A DNA stretch of 64,000 nt from Thinopyrum elongatum. Its lineage: Eukaryota; Streptophyta; Magnoliopsida; Poales; Poaceae. A program made the position numbers and the translations under genes. The number at the start of each line of letters is the position of its first letter. Position 1 is the first letter of the stretch. Positions 1 through 13,373 of the stretch are shown in pieces. The notes beneath the pieces are model-generated. The model did not search any database, was not told the origin of the DNA, and saw only the letters and a list, made by a program, of their open reading frames with translations. The stretch is from contig JAAAXO010000119.1 of NCBI GenBank assembly GCA_011799875.1, forward strand, positions 244,380-308,379, in the 5' to 3' direction.

Positions 1-945
1 TAGGTCCGTATGATTTGAAATACATGCACACAAACCCCGAGAAAGCGTTCCTGGAAATCTCGGCACAAAAAAGGACGTTCAGTAATTCTAAAAGGGACTA
101 CAGAATGAAAAACAAAAGTTTAGGCAGTTGAAGTTTGAGATTCGATGGTGCCGTAGATCCGTTTGGTCATCAGGTGTTACGAGCCACACCCATGGATAGC
201 TAGAATAGTGTGCTAGGCTCATACTAGAGAAGAAACAGGGAACAAAATGATGAAAGAATGATCATACCGAGGGAATTCACTCAGAACTAACAAGAATGAT
301 AACGTGCTCCGACTGGAGCGGTTTAGGAACAGCTGGAAGGTTCTAGGGGAATAAAGATGGAATGATTTCTAATTTTTAGGTCTGTATGATTTGAAATACG
401 TGCACACAAACCCCGAGAAAGCGTTCCTGGAAATCTCGGCACAAAAAAGGACGTTTAGTAATTCTAAATGGGACTACAGAATGAAAAACAAAAGGTTTGG
501 CAGTTAAAGTTTGAGATTCGATGGTGCCGTAGATCCGTTTGGTCATCAGGTGTTACGAGCCACACCCATGGATAGCTAGAATAGTGTGCTAGGCTCATAC
601 TAGAGCAGAAACAGGGAACAAACTGTTGAAAGAATGATCATACCGAGGGAATTCACTCAAAACTAACAAGAATGATAACGTGCTCCGACTGGATCGGTTT
701 AGGAACAGCTGGAAGGCTCTAGGGGAATAAAGATGGAATGATTTCTAATTTTTAGGTCCGTATGATTTAAAATACGTGCACACAAACCCCGAGAAAGCGT
801 TCCTGGAAATCTCGGCACAAAAAAGGACGTTTAGTAATTCTAAAAGGGCCTACATGATGAAAAACAAAAGTGTTGGCAGTTAAAGTTTGAGATTCGATGG
901 TGCCGTAAATCCGTTTGGTCATCAGGTGTTGAGAGCCACACCCAT
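1..945 (+). repeat. 376-bp satellite array, forward orientation
   Basis: This is about two and a half head-to-tail monomers. The phrase taggtccgtatgatttgaaa recurs at 1, 377 (as taggtctgtatg) and 753, which gives a 376-bp period. Each monomer carries one EcoRI site (ggaattcactc) and one NcoI site (cccatggatag). The copies are nearly free of indels, so the spacing is exact. No conserved reading frame crosses monomers. The array runs into a gap, beyond which the orientation is reversed. Confidence 0.95.
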
Positions 946-1170
946 NNNNNNNNNNNNNNNNNNNNNNNNNNNNNNNNNNNNNNNNNNNNNNNNNNNNNNN
1001 NNNNNNNNNNNNNNNNNNNNNNNNNNNNNNNNNNNNNNNNNNNNNNNNNNNNNNNNNNNNNNNNNNNNNNNNNNNNNNNNNNNNNNNNNNNNNNNNNNNN
1101 NNNNNNNNNNNNNNNNNNNNNNNNNNNNNNNNNNNNNNNNNNNNNNNNNNNNNNNNNNNNNNNNNNNNNN
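946..1170. other. assembly gap (225 N)
   Basis: A run of exactly 225 undetermined bases. It separates forward satellite from reverse satellite, so the true join and any inversion point are unseen. The second gap in the window has the same length, so the size is probably a placeholder. Confidence 0.99.
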
Positions 1171-4100
1171 GTTTCCGAAACCGCTCCAGTCGAGCACGTT
1201 ATCATTCTTGTTTAGTTCTGAGTGAATTCCCCTCGGTAATGATCATTCTTTCACAGTTTGTTCCCTGTTTCTTCTCTCGTAGTCTGACTAGCACACATAT
1301 TCTATCTATCCATGGGTGTGGCTCGACACCTATACCAAACGGATTAGGCACCATCGAATCTCAAACTTTAACTGCCAACATTTGTTTTCATCATTTAGTC
1401 CTTTTAGAATTAACTAACCCTTTTTGTGCCGATATTTCAGAAGCTTTCTCGGGGTTTGTGTGCACGTATTTTCAAATCATACGGACCTTAAATTGAAAAT
1501 CATTCCATCTTTATTCCCCTACAAGCCCTTCCAGCTGTTCCTAAACACCGCTCCAGTTGAGCACGTTATCATTCTTGTTAGTTCTGAGTGAATTCCCTCG
1601 TATGATAATTCTTTCATCCATTTGTTCCCCGTTTCTTCTCTAGTCTGGCCTAGCACGCTATTCTAGCTATCCATGGTTGGCTCATAACATCTGATGACCA
1701 AACGGATTTATGGCACCATCGAATCTCAAACTTTAACTGCCAACCTTTTGTTTTTCATCATGTAGTCCCTTTAGAATTACTAAACGTCCTTTTTGTTGCC
1801 AGATATCAGGAACCTTTCTGCGGTTTGTGTGCACGTTTTCAAATCATACGGACCTAAAAATTAGAAATCATTCCAATTATATCCTAGAGCCTTCCAGTCT
1901 GTTCCTAAACCGCTCCAGTCGGAGCACGTTATCATTCTTGTTAGTTCTGAGTGAATTCCCTCGGTATGATCATTCTTTCATCAGTTGTTCCCTGTTTCTT
2001 CTCTATCTAAGCCTAGCACACTATTCTCTATCCATGGTGTGTGCTCGTAACACCTGATGAACCAAAGGCATCTCGGCACCATCGAATCTCAACTTTACTG
2101 CCAAACTTTGTTTTTCATTCTGAGTCCCTTTTAGAATTACTAACGTCCTTTTTTGGTGCCGATATTTCCAGGAACGCTTTCTCGTGGTTTGGTGCGCACG
2201 TGTTTCAAATCATAACACCTAAAATTAGAGATTCTTCCATCTTTATCCCCTAGAGCCTTCCACTGTTCCTAAAAACCGCCCAGTCGGAGCACTTTATCAT
2301 TCTTATTAGTTCTGAGTGAATTCCTCGGTATGATATTCTTTCATTTTTTTAATCAGTTTGTTCCCCGTTTCTTCTCTAGTCTGAGCCTACACACTATTCT
2401 AGCTATCCATGGTGTGGCTCATAACACCTGATGACCAAACGGATTTACGGCCCCATCGAATCTCAACTTTAACTCCAACCTTTGTTTTTCACATGTAGTC
2501 CCTTTTAGAATTACTAACGGTCCTTTTTTGTGCCGGAGATTTCCAGAGCCTTTTCTCGGGGTTTGTGCATGTATTTCAAATCATCGGACCTAAAAATAAA
2601 ATCATTCCATCTTTTATTCCCCTAGAGCCTTCCAGTGTTCCTAAACCGCTCTAGTCGGAGCCGTTATCATTCTTGTTAGTTCTGAGTGAATTCCCTCGGT
2701 ATGATCATTCTTCATCAGTTTGTTCCCTGTTTCTCTCTGTTTCTTCACAGTATGACCTAGCACACTATTCTAGCTATCCATGGTGTGGCTCGTAACACCT
2801 GATGACCACAGGATCTACGGCAACCATCGAATCTCAAACTTTAACTACTGCCAAAATTCAAACCATATGGACCAAAAAATTAGAAATCATTCCATCTTTA
2901 TTCCCTAGAGCATTCCAGCAGTTCCTAAACCGCTCCAGTCGGAGCACGTTTATCATTCTTGTTAGTTCTTAGTGAATTCCCTCATTATGATATTCTTTCA
3001 TCAATTTGTTCCCCGTTCCTTCTCTTAGTCTGAGCCTAGCACACTATTCTAGCTTTCCATGGGTGTGGCTCGTACACCTGATGACCAAACGGATTTAGGC
3101 ACCATAGAATCTCAAACTTTAACTGCCACACTTTTGTTTTTCATCATGTAGTCCCTTTTAGAATACTAAACTCCTTTTTTTGCCGATATTTCCACAAGCT
3201 TTCTCGGGGTTTGTGGCACGTATTTCAAATCATACGGACCTAAAATTAGAAATCATTCCTCTTTATTCCCCTAGAGCCTTCCAGCTGTTCCTAAACCGCT
3301 CCAGTCGGAGCACGTTATCATTCTTGTTAGTTTCTGAGTGAATTCCCTCGGTATGATAATTCTTTCATCAGTTTTGTTCCCCGTTTTCTTCTCCTGTCTA
3401 AGCCTAGCACACTTTCTAGCTATCCATGGGTGTGGCTCGTACACCTGATGACCAAACGGATTTACGGCACCATGAATCTCAAACTTTAACTGCCAACACT
3501 TTTGTTTTTCATCATGTAGTCCCTTTAGAATTACTAACGTCCTTTTTTGTGCCGAGATTTCCAGGAGCGCTTTCTCGGGGTTTGTGTGCCGTATTTCATT
3601 ATACATACGGACCTAAAATTAGAAATCATTCCATCTTAGAGCCTTCCAGCTGTTCCTAAACCGCTCCGTCGGAGCACGTTATCATTGTTGTTAGTTCTGA
3701 GTGAATTCCCTCGGTATGATAATTCTTTCATCAGTTTGTTCCCTGTTTCTTCTCTAGTCTGAGCCTAGCAGACTATTCTAGCTATCCTTGGGTGTGGCTC
3801 ATCAACCTGATGACCAAACGGATTACGGCACCATCGAATCTCAACTTAACTGCCAACACTTTTGTTTTTCATTTTAGTCCCTTTTAGATACTAAACGTCC
3901 TTTTTTGTGCCGAGATTTCCAGGAACGCTTTCCTCGAGTTTGTGTGCACGTATTCAAATCATACGGACCTAAATTAGAAATCATTCCATCTTATTCCCCT
4001 AGAGCCTTCCAGCTGTTCCTAAAACCGCTCCATCGGAGCACGTTATCATTCTTGTTAGTTCTGAGTGAATTCCCTCGGTATGATCATTCTTTCATCATTT

Positions 4101-7100
4101 GTTCCCAGTTTTCTTCTCTAGTATGAGCCTAGCACACTATTCTAGCTATCCATGGGTGTGGCTCGTAACACCTGATAACCAAACGGATCTACGGCCATCG
4201 AATCTCAAACTTTAACTGCCAAAACTTTTGTTTTTTTCTTTCTGTAGTCCTTTTAGAATTACTAAACGTCCTTTTTGTGTGCGGATTTCCAGGAACGCTT
4301 CCTCGGGGTTTTTGCGCACGTATTTCAATCATACGGACCTAAAATTAAATCATTCCATCTTTATTCCCCTAGAGCCTTCCAGCTGTTCCTCAACCGCTCC
4401 AGTCGGAGCACTTTATCATTCTTGTTAGTTCTGAGTGAATTCCTCGGTATGATAATTCTTTCATCAGTTTGTTCCCCGTTTCTTCTCTAGTCTGAGCCTA
4501 GCAGACTATTCTAGCATCCAGGTGTGGCTCATAACACCTGATGACCAAAGGATTAACGGCCCCATCGAATCTCAAACTTTAACTGCCAACACTTTTGTTT
4601 TTTCATCATGGTCCCGTTTTAGAATACTAAACGTCCTTTTTTGTGCCGAGTTTCGGAGCGCTTTCTCCGGGGTTGTGTGCACGTATTTCAAATCATACGG
4701 CCTAAAAATTAGAAACCATTCCATCTTTATTCCCCTAGAGCCTTCTACTGTTCCTAAACCGCCTCCAGTCGGAGCACGTTATCATCTTGTTAGTTTCTGA
4801 GTGAATTCCCTCGGTATGATCATTCTTTCATCAGTTTTGTTCCTGTTCCTTCTCTAGTATGACCTAGCACACTATTCTAGCTATCCATGGGTGTGGCTCG
4901 TACACCTGATGACCAAACGGATCTACGGCACCATCGGATCTCAAACTTTAACTGCCAAAATTCAAACATACGGACCGAAAATTAGAAATCATTCCATCTT
5001 TTTGCCCTAGAGCATTCCAGCAGTTCCTAAACGGCTCCAGTCGGAGCACGTGTATCATTCTTGTAATTTCTTAGTGAATTCCCTCGGTATGATAATTCTT
5101 TCATCAGTTTTGTTCCCCGTTTCTTCTCTAGTCTGAGCCTAGCACACTATTCTAGCTATCCATGGGTGTGGCTCGTAACACCTGATGACCAAACGGATTT
5201 ATGGCACCATCGAATCTCAAACATTAACTGCCAACACTTTTGTTTTTCATCATGTAGTCCCTTTTAGAATATAAACTTCCTTTTTGTGCCGATATTTCCA
5301 AAATGCTTTCTCTCGGGGTTTGTGTGCATGTATTTCAATCATACGGACTTAAAATTGAAAATCATTCCATCTTAATTCCCCTAGAGCCTTCCAGCTGTTC
5401 CTAAACCGCTCCAGTGGAGCACGTTATCATTCTTGTTAGTTTGAGTGAATTCCCTCGGTATGATAATCTTTCATCAGTTTGTTCCCCGTTTCTTCTCTAG
5501 TCTGAGCCTAGCCACACTATCTAGCTATCCATGGGTGTGGCTCGTACACCTGATGACCAAATGGATTTACGGCACCATCGAATCTCAAACTTTAACTGCC
5601 AACACTTTGTTTTCATCATGTATCCCTTTTGGAATTACAAACGTCCTTTTTTGTGCCGAGGTTTCAGAAACGCTTTCTCGGTTTGTGTGGCACGTATTTC
5701 AATCATACGGACCTAAAATTAGAACATTCCATCTTTATTCCCCTAGGCCTTCCAGCTGTTCCTAACCGCTCAGTCGGACACTTTACATTCTTGTTAGTTC
5801 TAATTGCATTCCCTCGGTATGATCATTCTTTCATCAGTTTGTTTCCTGTTTCTTCTCTATTCTGAGCCTAGCACACTATTCTAGCTATCCATGGGTGTGT
5901 CTCGTAACACCCTGATAACCAAACGGATCTACGCACCATCGAATCTCAAACTTTAACTGCCAAAATTTTGTTTTTCATTCTGTAGTCCCTTTTAAATTAC
6001 TAAACGTCTTTTTTGTGGCCGAGATTTCCAGAACGCTTTCTCGTGGTTTGTGCGCACGTGTATCAAATCATACGGACCTAAAAATTAGATTCATTCCATC
6101 TTTTATTCCCCTAGACCCTCCAGCTGTTCCTAAACCGCTCCAGTCGGAGCACTTTTCATTCTTGTTAGTTCTGATGAATTCCCTCGGTATGATATTCTTC
6201 ATCAGTTTGTTCCCCTTTCTCTCTCTTCTAGTCTGAGCCTAGCACACTATTCTAGCTATCCATGGTGTGGCTCATAACACCTGATGACCAAACGGATTTA
6301 CGGCCCCATCGATCTCAAACTTTAACTGCCAACACTTTTCGTTTTTCATCATGTAGTCCCTTTATATTACTAAACGTCCTTTTTTGTTGCCGGGATTTCC
6401 AGGAGCGCTTTCTCGGGGTTTGTGTGCACGATTTTCAAATCATACGGACCTAAAAAATAGAAATCATTCCATCTTTATTCCCCTAGAGCCTTCCAGCTGT
6501 TCCTAAACCGCTCTAGTCGAGCACGTTATCATTCTTGTTAGTTCTGAGTGAATCCCTCGTATGATCATTCTTTCATCAGTTTGTTCCCTGTTTCTTCTTC
6601 TCTCAGTATGAGCCTAGCATCTATTCTAGCATCCATGGGTGTGCTCGTAACACCTGATGACCAACGGATCTACGCAACCATTGAATCTCAAACTTTAAAC
6701 TGCCAACTACAAACATACGGACCGAAAAATTAGAAATCATTCCATCTTTATTCCCTAGAGCATTCCAGCAGTTCCTAAACCGCTCCAGTCGGAGCACGTT
6801 ATCATTCTTGTTAGTTCTAGTGAATTCCCTCGGTATGATAATTCTTTCATCATTTTGTTCCCCGTTTCTTCTCTAGTCTGAGCCTAGCACACTATTCTAG
6901 CTATCCATGGGTGTGGCTCGTACACCTGATGACCAAACGGATTATGGCACCATCGAATCTCAAACTTTAACTGCCAACACTTTTGTTTTTCATCATGTAG
7001 TCCCTTTTAGAATTACTAACATCCTTTTTTGGTGCCGATATTTCCACGAATGCTTTCTCGGGTTTGTGTGCACGTTTCAAATCATACGGACCTAAAATTT

Positions 7101-10100
7101 AGAAATCATTCCATCTTTATTCCCCTAGAGCCTTCCAGCTGTTCCTAAACCGCTCTAGTGGACACGTTATCATTCTTGTTTGTTTGAGTGAATTCCCTCG
7201 GTATGATAATTCTTCATCAGTTTGTTCCCCGTTTCTTCTCTTAGTCTGAGCCTAGCACACTATTCTACTAGCTCCATTGGGTGTGGCTCGTAACACCTGA
7301 TGACCAAACGGATTTAACGGCACCATCAATCTCAAACTTTAACTGCACAACATTTGTTTTTCATCATGAGGCCCTTTTAGAATTACTAAAAGTCCTTTTT
7401 TGTGCCGAGATTTCCAGGAATCTTTCTCGGGGTTTGTGTGCACGTATTCAAATCATACGGACCTAAAATTAGAAATTCATCCATCTTTATTCCCCTAGAG
7501 CCTCCCAGCTGTTCCTAAACCGCTCCAGTCGGAGCACGTTATCATTCTTGTTAGTTCTGAGTGATTCCCTCGGTATGATCATTCTTTCATCAGTTGTTCC
7601 CTGTTTCTTCTCTAGTCTGAGCCTAGCAGACTATTCTATAGCTATCCATGGGTGTGGCTCATAACACCTGATGACCAAACGATTTACGGCCCCATCGATC
7701 TCAAACTTAACTGCCAACACTTTTGTTTTTCATCATGTAGTCCCTTTTAAATTACTAAACGTCCTTTTTTGTGCCGAGAATTTCCATGAACGCTTTCTCG
7801 AGGTTGTGCACGTATTTCAAATCATCGGACTCAAAAAATTAGATCATTCTCTTTATTCCCTAGAGCCTCCAGCTTTCTAACCGCTCCAGTCGGACCACGT
7901 TATCATTCTGTTAGTTCTGAGTGAATTCCCCGGTATGATCATTCTTTCATCAGTTTGTTCCCTGTTTCTCTCTAGTCTGAGCCTAGCACACTATTCTAGC
8001 TATCCGGGTGTGGCTCTGTAACACCTGATAACCAAACGGATCTACGGCACCACGAATCTCAACACTTTAACTGGCAAAACTTTTGTTTTTCATCTGTAGT
8101 CCCTTTTAGAATTACTAAACGTCCTTTTTTGTGCCGGGATTTCCAGAATGCTTTCTCGGGTTTGTGCGCACATATTTCAAATCAACGACCTAAAATTAGA
8201 AATCATTCCATCTTTTATTCCCCTAGAGCCTTCCAGCTGTTCCTCAAACCGCTCCGTCGGAGCACTTTATCATCTTTGTTAGTTCTGAGTGAATTCCCTC
8301 GGTATGATCTTCTTTCATCAGTTTGTTCCCGTTTCTTCTCTAGTCTGAGCCTAGCACACTATTCTAGCTATCCATGGTGTGGCTCATAACACCTGATGAC
8401 CAAACGGATTTACGCGGCCCCATCGAATCTCACCTTTAACTGCCAACACTTTTGTTTTTCATCATGTAGTCCCTTTTAGAATTACTAAACGTCCTTTTTT
8501 GTGCCGAGATTTCCAGGAGCGTTTCTCGGGGATTGTGTGCACGTATTTCAAATCATATACGAACCTGAAATTAGAAATCATTCCATCTTTATTTATCCCC
8601 TAGAGCCTTCCAGCTGTTCCTAAACCACTCCAGTCGGAGCACATTTCATTCTTGTTAGTTCTGAGTGAATTCCTTCGGTATGATCATTCTTTCATCAGTT
8701 TGTTCCTGTTTCTTCTTCTTAGTATGAGCCTAGCACACATTCTAGCTATCCATGGTGTGGCTCAAACACCTAATGACCAAAAAGTCTACGGCACCATCGA
8801 ATCTCAAACTTTAACTCTGCAAAATTCAAACCATAACGGACCGAAAAATTAGAATCATTCCATCTTTATTCCCCTAGAGCATTCCAAGCAGTTCCTAACC
8901 CGCTCCAGTCGGAGCCCGTTATCATTCTTGTTAGTTCTTAGTGAATTCCCTCATTATATAATTCTTTTCATCAGTTTGTTCCCCGTTCTTCTCTAGTCTG
9001 AGCCTAGCACACTATTCTAGCTATCCTGGGTGTGGCTCGTAACACCTGATGACCAAACGGATTATGGCAACCTTCGAATCTCAACTTAACTGCCAACACT
9101 TTTGTTTTTCATCATGTAAGCCCTTTTAAAATTCTAAACAGCCTTTTTTGTGCCAATATTTCCAGAATGCTTTCTCGGGGTTTGTGTGCATGTTTACAAA
9201 TCATACGGACCTTAAAATTAGAAATCATTCCATCATTATTCCCTAGAGCCTTCCAGCTGTTCCTAAACCCGCCCAGTTGGAGCACCGTTATCATTCTTGT
9301 TATTTCTGAGTGAATTCCCTCGGTATGATATTCTTTCATCATTTGTTCCCCGTTTCTTCTCTAGTCTGAGCCTAGCACCTATTCTAGCTATCCATGGGGT
9401 GTGGCTCTTAACACCTGATGACCAAACGGTTTACGGCACCATCGAATCTCAAACTTTAACTGCCAACACTTTTGTTTTTCATCATGTAGTCCCTTTTAGA
9501 ATTACTAAACGTCCTTTTTTGTGCCGAGATTTCCAGGAGCGCTTTCTCGGGATTGTGTGCATGTATTTCAAATCATACGGAAATAAAATTAGAAATCATT
9601 CCATCTTTATTCCCCGAGCGCCTTCCAGCAATTCCTAACCGTCCAGTCGGAGCACGTTATCATTCTTGTTATTGTTCTAGTGAATTCCCTCGGTATGATA
9701 GTTCTTTCATCAGTTTGTTCCTATTTCTTCTCTAGTCTGAGCCTAGCACACTATTCTAGCTATCCATGGGTGTGGCCTCGTAACCCTGATGACCAACCGC
9801 ATTTACGGCACCATCGAATCTCAAACTTTAATTGCCAACAACTTTTGTTTTTCATCAGTAGTCCCTTTTAGAATTCTAAACGTCTTTTTGTGCTGAGATT
9901 TCCAGGAACGCTTTCTCGGGTTTGTGTGCACTATTTCAAATCATACGGACCTAAAAAGAAATCATCCATCTTTATTCCCCTAAGCCTTCCAGCTGTTCCT
10001 AAACCGCTCCATTCGGAGCACTTTATCATTCTTGTTAGTTCTGATGAATTCCCTCGGTAGATAATTCTTACATCAGTTTGTTCCCCGTTTCTTCTCTAGT

Positions 10101-13100
10101 CTGAGCCTAGCACACATATTCTGCTATCCATGGGTGTGGCTCGTAACACCTGATGACCAAACGGATTTACGGCACCTCGAATCTCAAACTTTAACTGCCA
10201 ACACTTTTGTTTTTCATCATGTAGTCCCTTTTAGAATTACTAAACGTCCTTTTTTGTGCCGAGATTTCCAGGAACGCTTTCTCGGTTTGTTGTGCACGTA
10301 TTTCAAATCATACAGACCTAAAATTAGAAATCATTCCATCTTTATTCCCCTAGAGCCTTCCAGCTGTTCCTAAACCGCTCTAGTTGAGCACGTTATCATT
10401 CTTGGTAGTTCTGAGTGAATTCCCTCGGTATAATCATTCTTTCATCAGTTGTTCCCTGTTTCTTCTTCTCAGTATGAGCCTAGAACACTATTCTAGCTAT
10501 CCATGGGTGTGGCTCGTAACACCTGATGACCAAACGGATCTACGGCACCCATCGAATCTCAACTTTAACTGCCAAAACTTTTGTTTTTCATTCTGTAGTC
10601 CCTTTTAGAATTACTAAACGTCCTTTTTTGTGCTAGATTTCCAGGAACGCTTTCCTGGGTTTGTGTGCACGTATTTCAAATCAACGGACCTAAAAATTAG
10701 AAATCATTCCATCTTTATTCCACTAGAGCCTTCCAGCTGTTCCTAAAACCGCTCCAGTCAGAGCACGTTATCATTCTTGTTAGTTCGAGTGAATTCCCTC
10801 GGTATGATAATTCTTTCATCAGTTTTTCCCCGTTTCTTCTTCTGTCGAGCCTGGCACACTATCTACTAGTATCCATGGGTTTGGCTCTTAACACCTGATG
10901 ACCAACGGATTTACGGCACCATGAATCTCAACCTTTAACTGCCAACACTTTTGTTTTTCATCATGTGTCCCTTTTAGAATTACTGAAACGTCCTTTTTTG
11001 TGCCGAGATTTCCAGGAGCGCTTTCTCGGGGTTGTGTGCACGTATTTCAATCATACGACCTAAAAATTAGAAATCATTCCATCTTTAGAGCCTTCCAGCT
11101 GTTCCTAAACCGCTCCAGTCGGAGCACGTTATCTTTTGTTAGTTCTGTGTGAATTCCCTCGGTATGATCATTCTTTCATCATTTTGTTCCCTCGTTTCTT
11201 CTCTAGTATGAGCCTAGCACACTTATTCTAGCTATCCATGGGTGTGGCTCATAACACTGATGACCAAACGGATTACGGCACCATCGAATCTCAAACTTTA
11301 ACTGCCAACTTTTGTTTTTCATCTGTAGTCCCTTTTACAATTACTAAACGTCCTTTTTTGTGCCGAATTTCAAGAACGCTTTCCTCGGGTTTGTGTGCAC
11401 GTATTTCAAATCATACGGACCTAAAAATTAGAAGTCATTCCATCTTTATTCCCCTAGACCTTCCAGCTGTTCCTAAACCGCTCCAGTCGGAGCACGTTAT
11501 CATCTTGTTAGTTCTGAGTGAATTCCCTCGGTACGATCATCTTTCTTCATCATATGTTCCCTGTTTTCTTCTCTAGTCTGAGCCTAAACACTATTCAGCT
11601 ATCCATGAGTGTGGCTCATAACACCTGATGACCAAATGGATCTACGGCACCATCGAATCTCAAACTTTAACTGCCAAAACTATTGTTTTTCATCCCGTAG
11701 TCCCTTTTAGAATTCCTAAACATCCTTTTTTGGCCGAGATTTCCAGGAACGCTTTCTCGGGGTTGTGTGCACACGTATTTCAAATCATACGGACCTAAAA
11801 TTAAACAAGTCATTCCATCTTTATTCCCCTGAGCCTTCCAGCTTTTCCTAAACCCCTCCAGTCGGAGCACGTTTATCATTCTTTGTTTTTCTGAGTGAAT
11901 TCCCTCGGTATGAACATCTTTCATCATTTGTTCCCGTGTTTTCTTCTCTAGTCTGAGCCTACACACTATTCTAGCTATCCATGGGTGTGTGCCGTAACAC
12001 CTGATGACCAAACGGATTTACGGCACCATCGAATCTCAAACTTTAACTGCCAACACTTTTGTTTTTCATCCTGTAGTCCCGTTTAGAATTACTAAACATC
12101 CTTTTTTGTGCCGAGATTTCCAGGAACGCTTTCTCGGGGTTTGTGTGCACGTATTTCAAATCATACGGACCTAAAAATTAGAAATCATTCCATCTTTATT
12201 ACCCTAGAGCCTTCCAGCTGTTCCTAAACCGCTCCAGTCGGAGCATGTTATCATTCCTGTTAGTTCTTAGTGAATTCCCTCGGTATGATAATTCTTTCAT
12301 CAGTTTGTTCCCTGTTTCTTCTCTAGTCTGAGCCTAGCACACTATTCTAGCTATCCATGGGTGTGGCTCATAACACCTAATGACCATACGGATTTACGGC
12401 ACCATCGAATCTCAAACTTTAACTGCCAACACTTTTGTTTTTCATCTGTAGTCCCTTTTAGAATTACTAAACGTCCTTTTTTGTGCCGAGATTTCCAGGA
12501 ACGCTTTCCTCGGGTTTGTGTGCACGTATTTCAAATCATACGGACCAAAAATTAGAAATCTTCCATCTTTATTCCCCTAGAGCCTTCCAGCTGTTCCTAA
12601 ACCGCTCCAGTCGGAGCACGTTACCATTCTTGTTAGTTCTGAGTGAATTCCCTCGGTATGATAATTCTTTCATCATCAGTTTGTTCCCCGTTCTTCTCTA
12701 GTCTGAGCCTAGCAGACTATTCTAGCTATCCATGGGTGTGGCTCCTAACACCTGATGACAAACGGATTTACGGCACCATCGAATCTCAAACTTTAACAGC
12801 CAATACTTTTGTTTTTCATCATGTAGTCCCTTTTAGAATTACTAAACGTCCTTTTTTGTGCCGAGATTTCCAGGAACTGCTTCCTCGAGGTTTGTGTGCA
12901 CGTATTTCAAATCATACGGACCTAAAAATTAGAAATCATTCCAACTTTATTCCCCTAGAGCCTTCCAGCTGTTCCTAAACCGCTCCAGTCGGAGCACGTT
13001 ATCATTCTTGTTAGTTGTGTGAATTCCCTCGGTATGATCATTCTTTCATCAGTTTGTTCCCGTTTCTTCTCTAGTCTGAGCCTAGCACACTATTCTAGCT

Positions 13101-13373
13101 ATCCATGGGTGTGGCTCGTAACACCTGATGACCAAACGGATTTATGGCACCATCGAATCTCAAACTTTAACTGCCAACACTTTTGTTTTTTCATCATGTA
13201 GTCCCTTTTAGAATCTAAACATCCTTTTTTGTGCCGATTTTCACAATGCTTTCTCGGGTTTGTGCGCACGTATTTAAATCATACGGACCTTAATTAGAAA
13301 TCATTCCATCTTTATTCCCCTAGAGCCTTCCAGCTGTTCCTAAACCTCTCTAGTTGGAGCACGTTATCATTCG
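1171..13373 (-). repeat. 376/277-bp satellite array, reverse orientation, indel-rich
   Basis: The same satellite is read on the minus strand; the + strand shows catacggacctaaaaattag and ctagctatccatgggtgtgg about every 370 bp. Most monomers carry several scattered one-base losses, so net length falls below 376 and restriction sites are often broken. Short-class monomers, recognised by ccaaaattcaaac next to ggaccgaaaa, lie at about 2593-2876, 4706-4977, 6453-6725 and 8568-8843. Their spacing of about 1.73 to 2.13 kb fits the higher-order repeat seen at 45.9-54.8 kb. A variant lacking about 9 bp (ccatcttagagcc) is at about 3632 and 11083. The part 8568-12255 is the reverse complement of the array at 23283-27013, by many shared private variants. 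Confidence 0.93.

Noticed and set aside
887..1225. Open frames spanning the two gaps (also 15441-15795)
   Set aside because: They consist mostly of undetermined bases and only satellite or block-edge sequence on either side.
1171..13373. A CRISPR-like array or a tandem gene family
   Set aside because: The repeats are directly abutting 376-bp units without unique spacers, and no coding potential or cas-like gene is present. The retroelement signatures are from plants.
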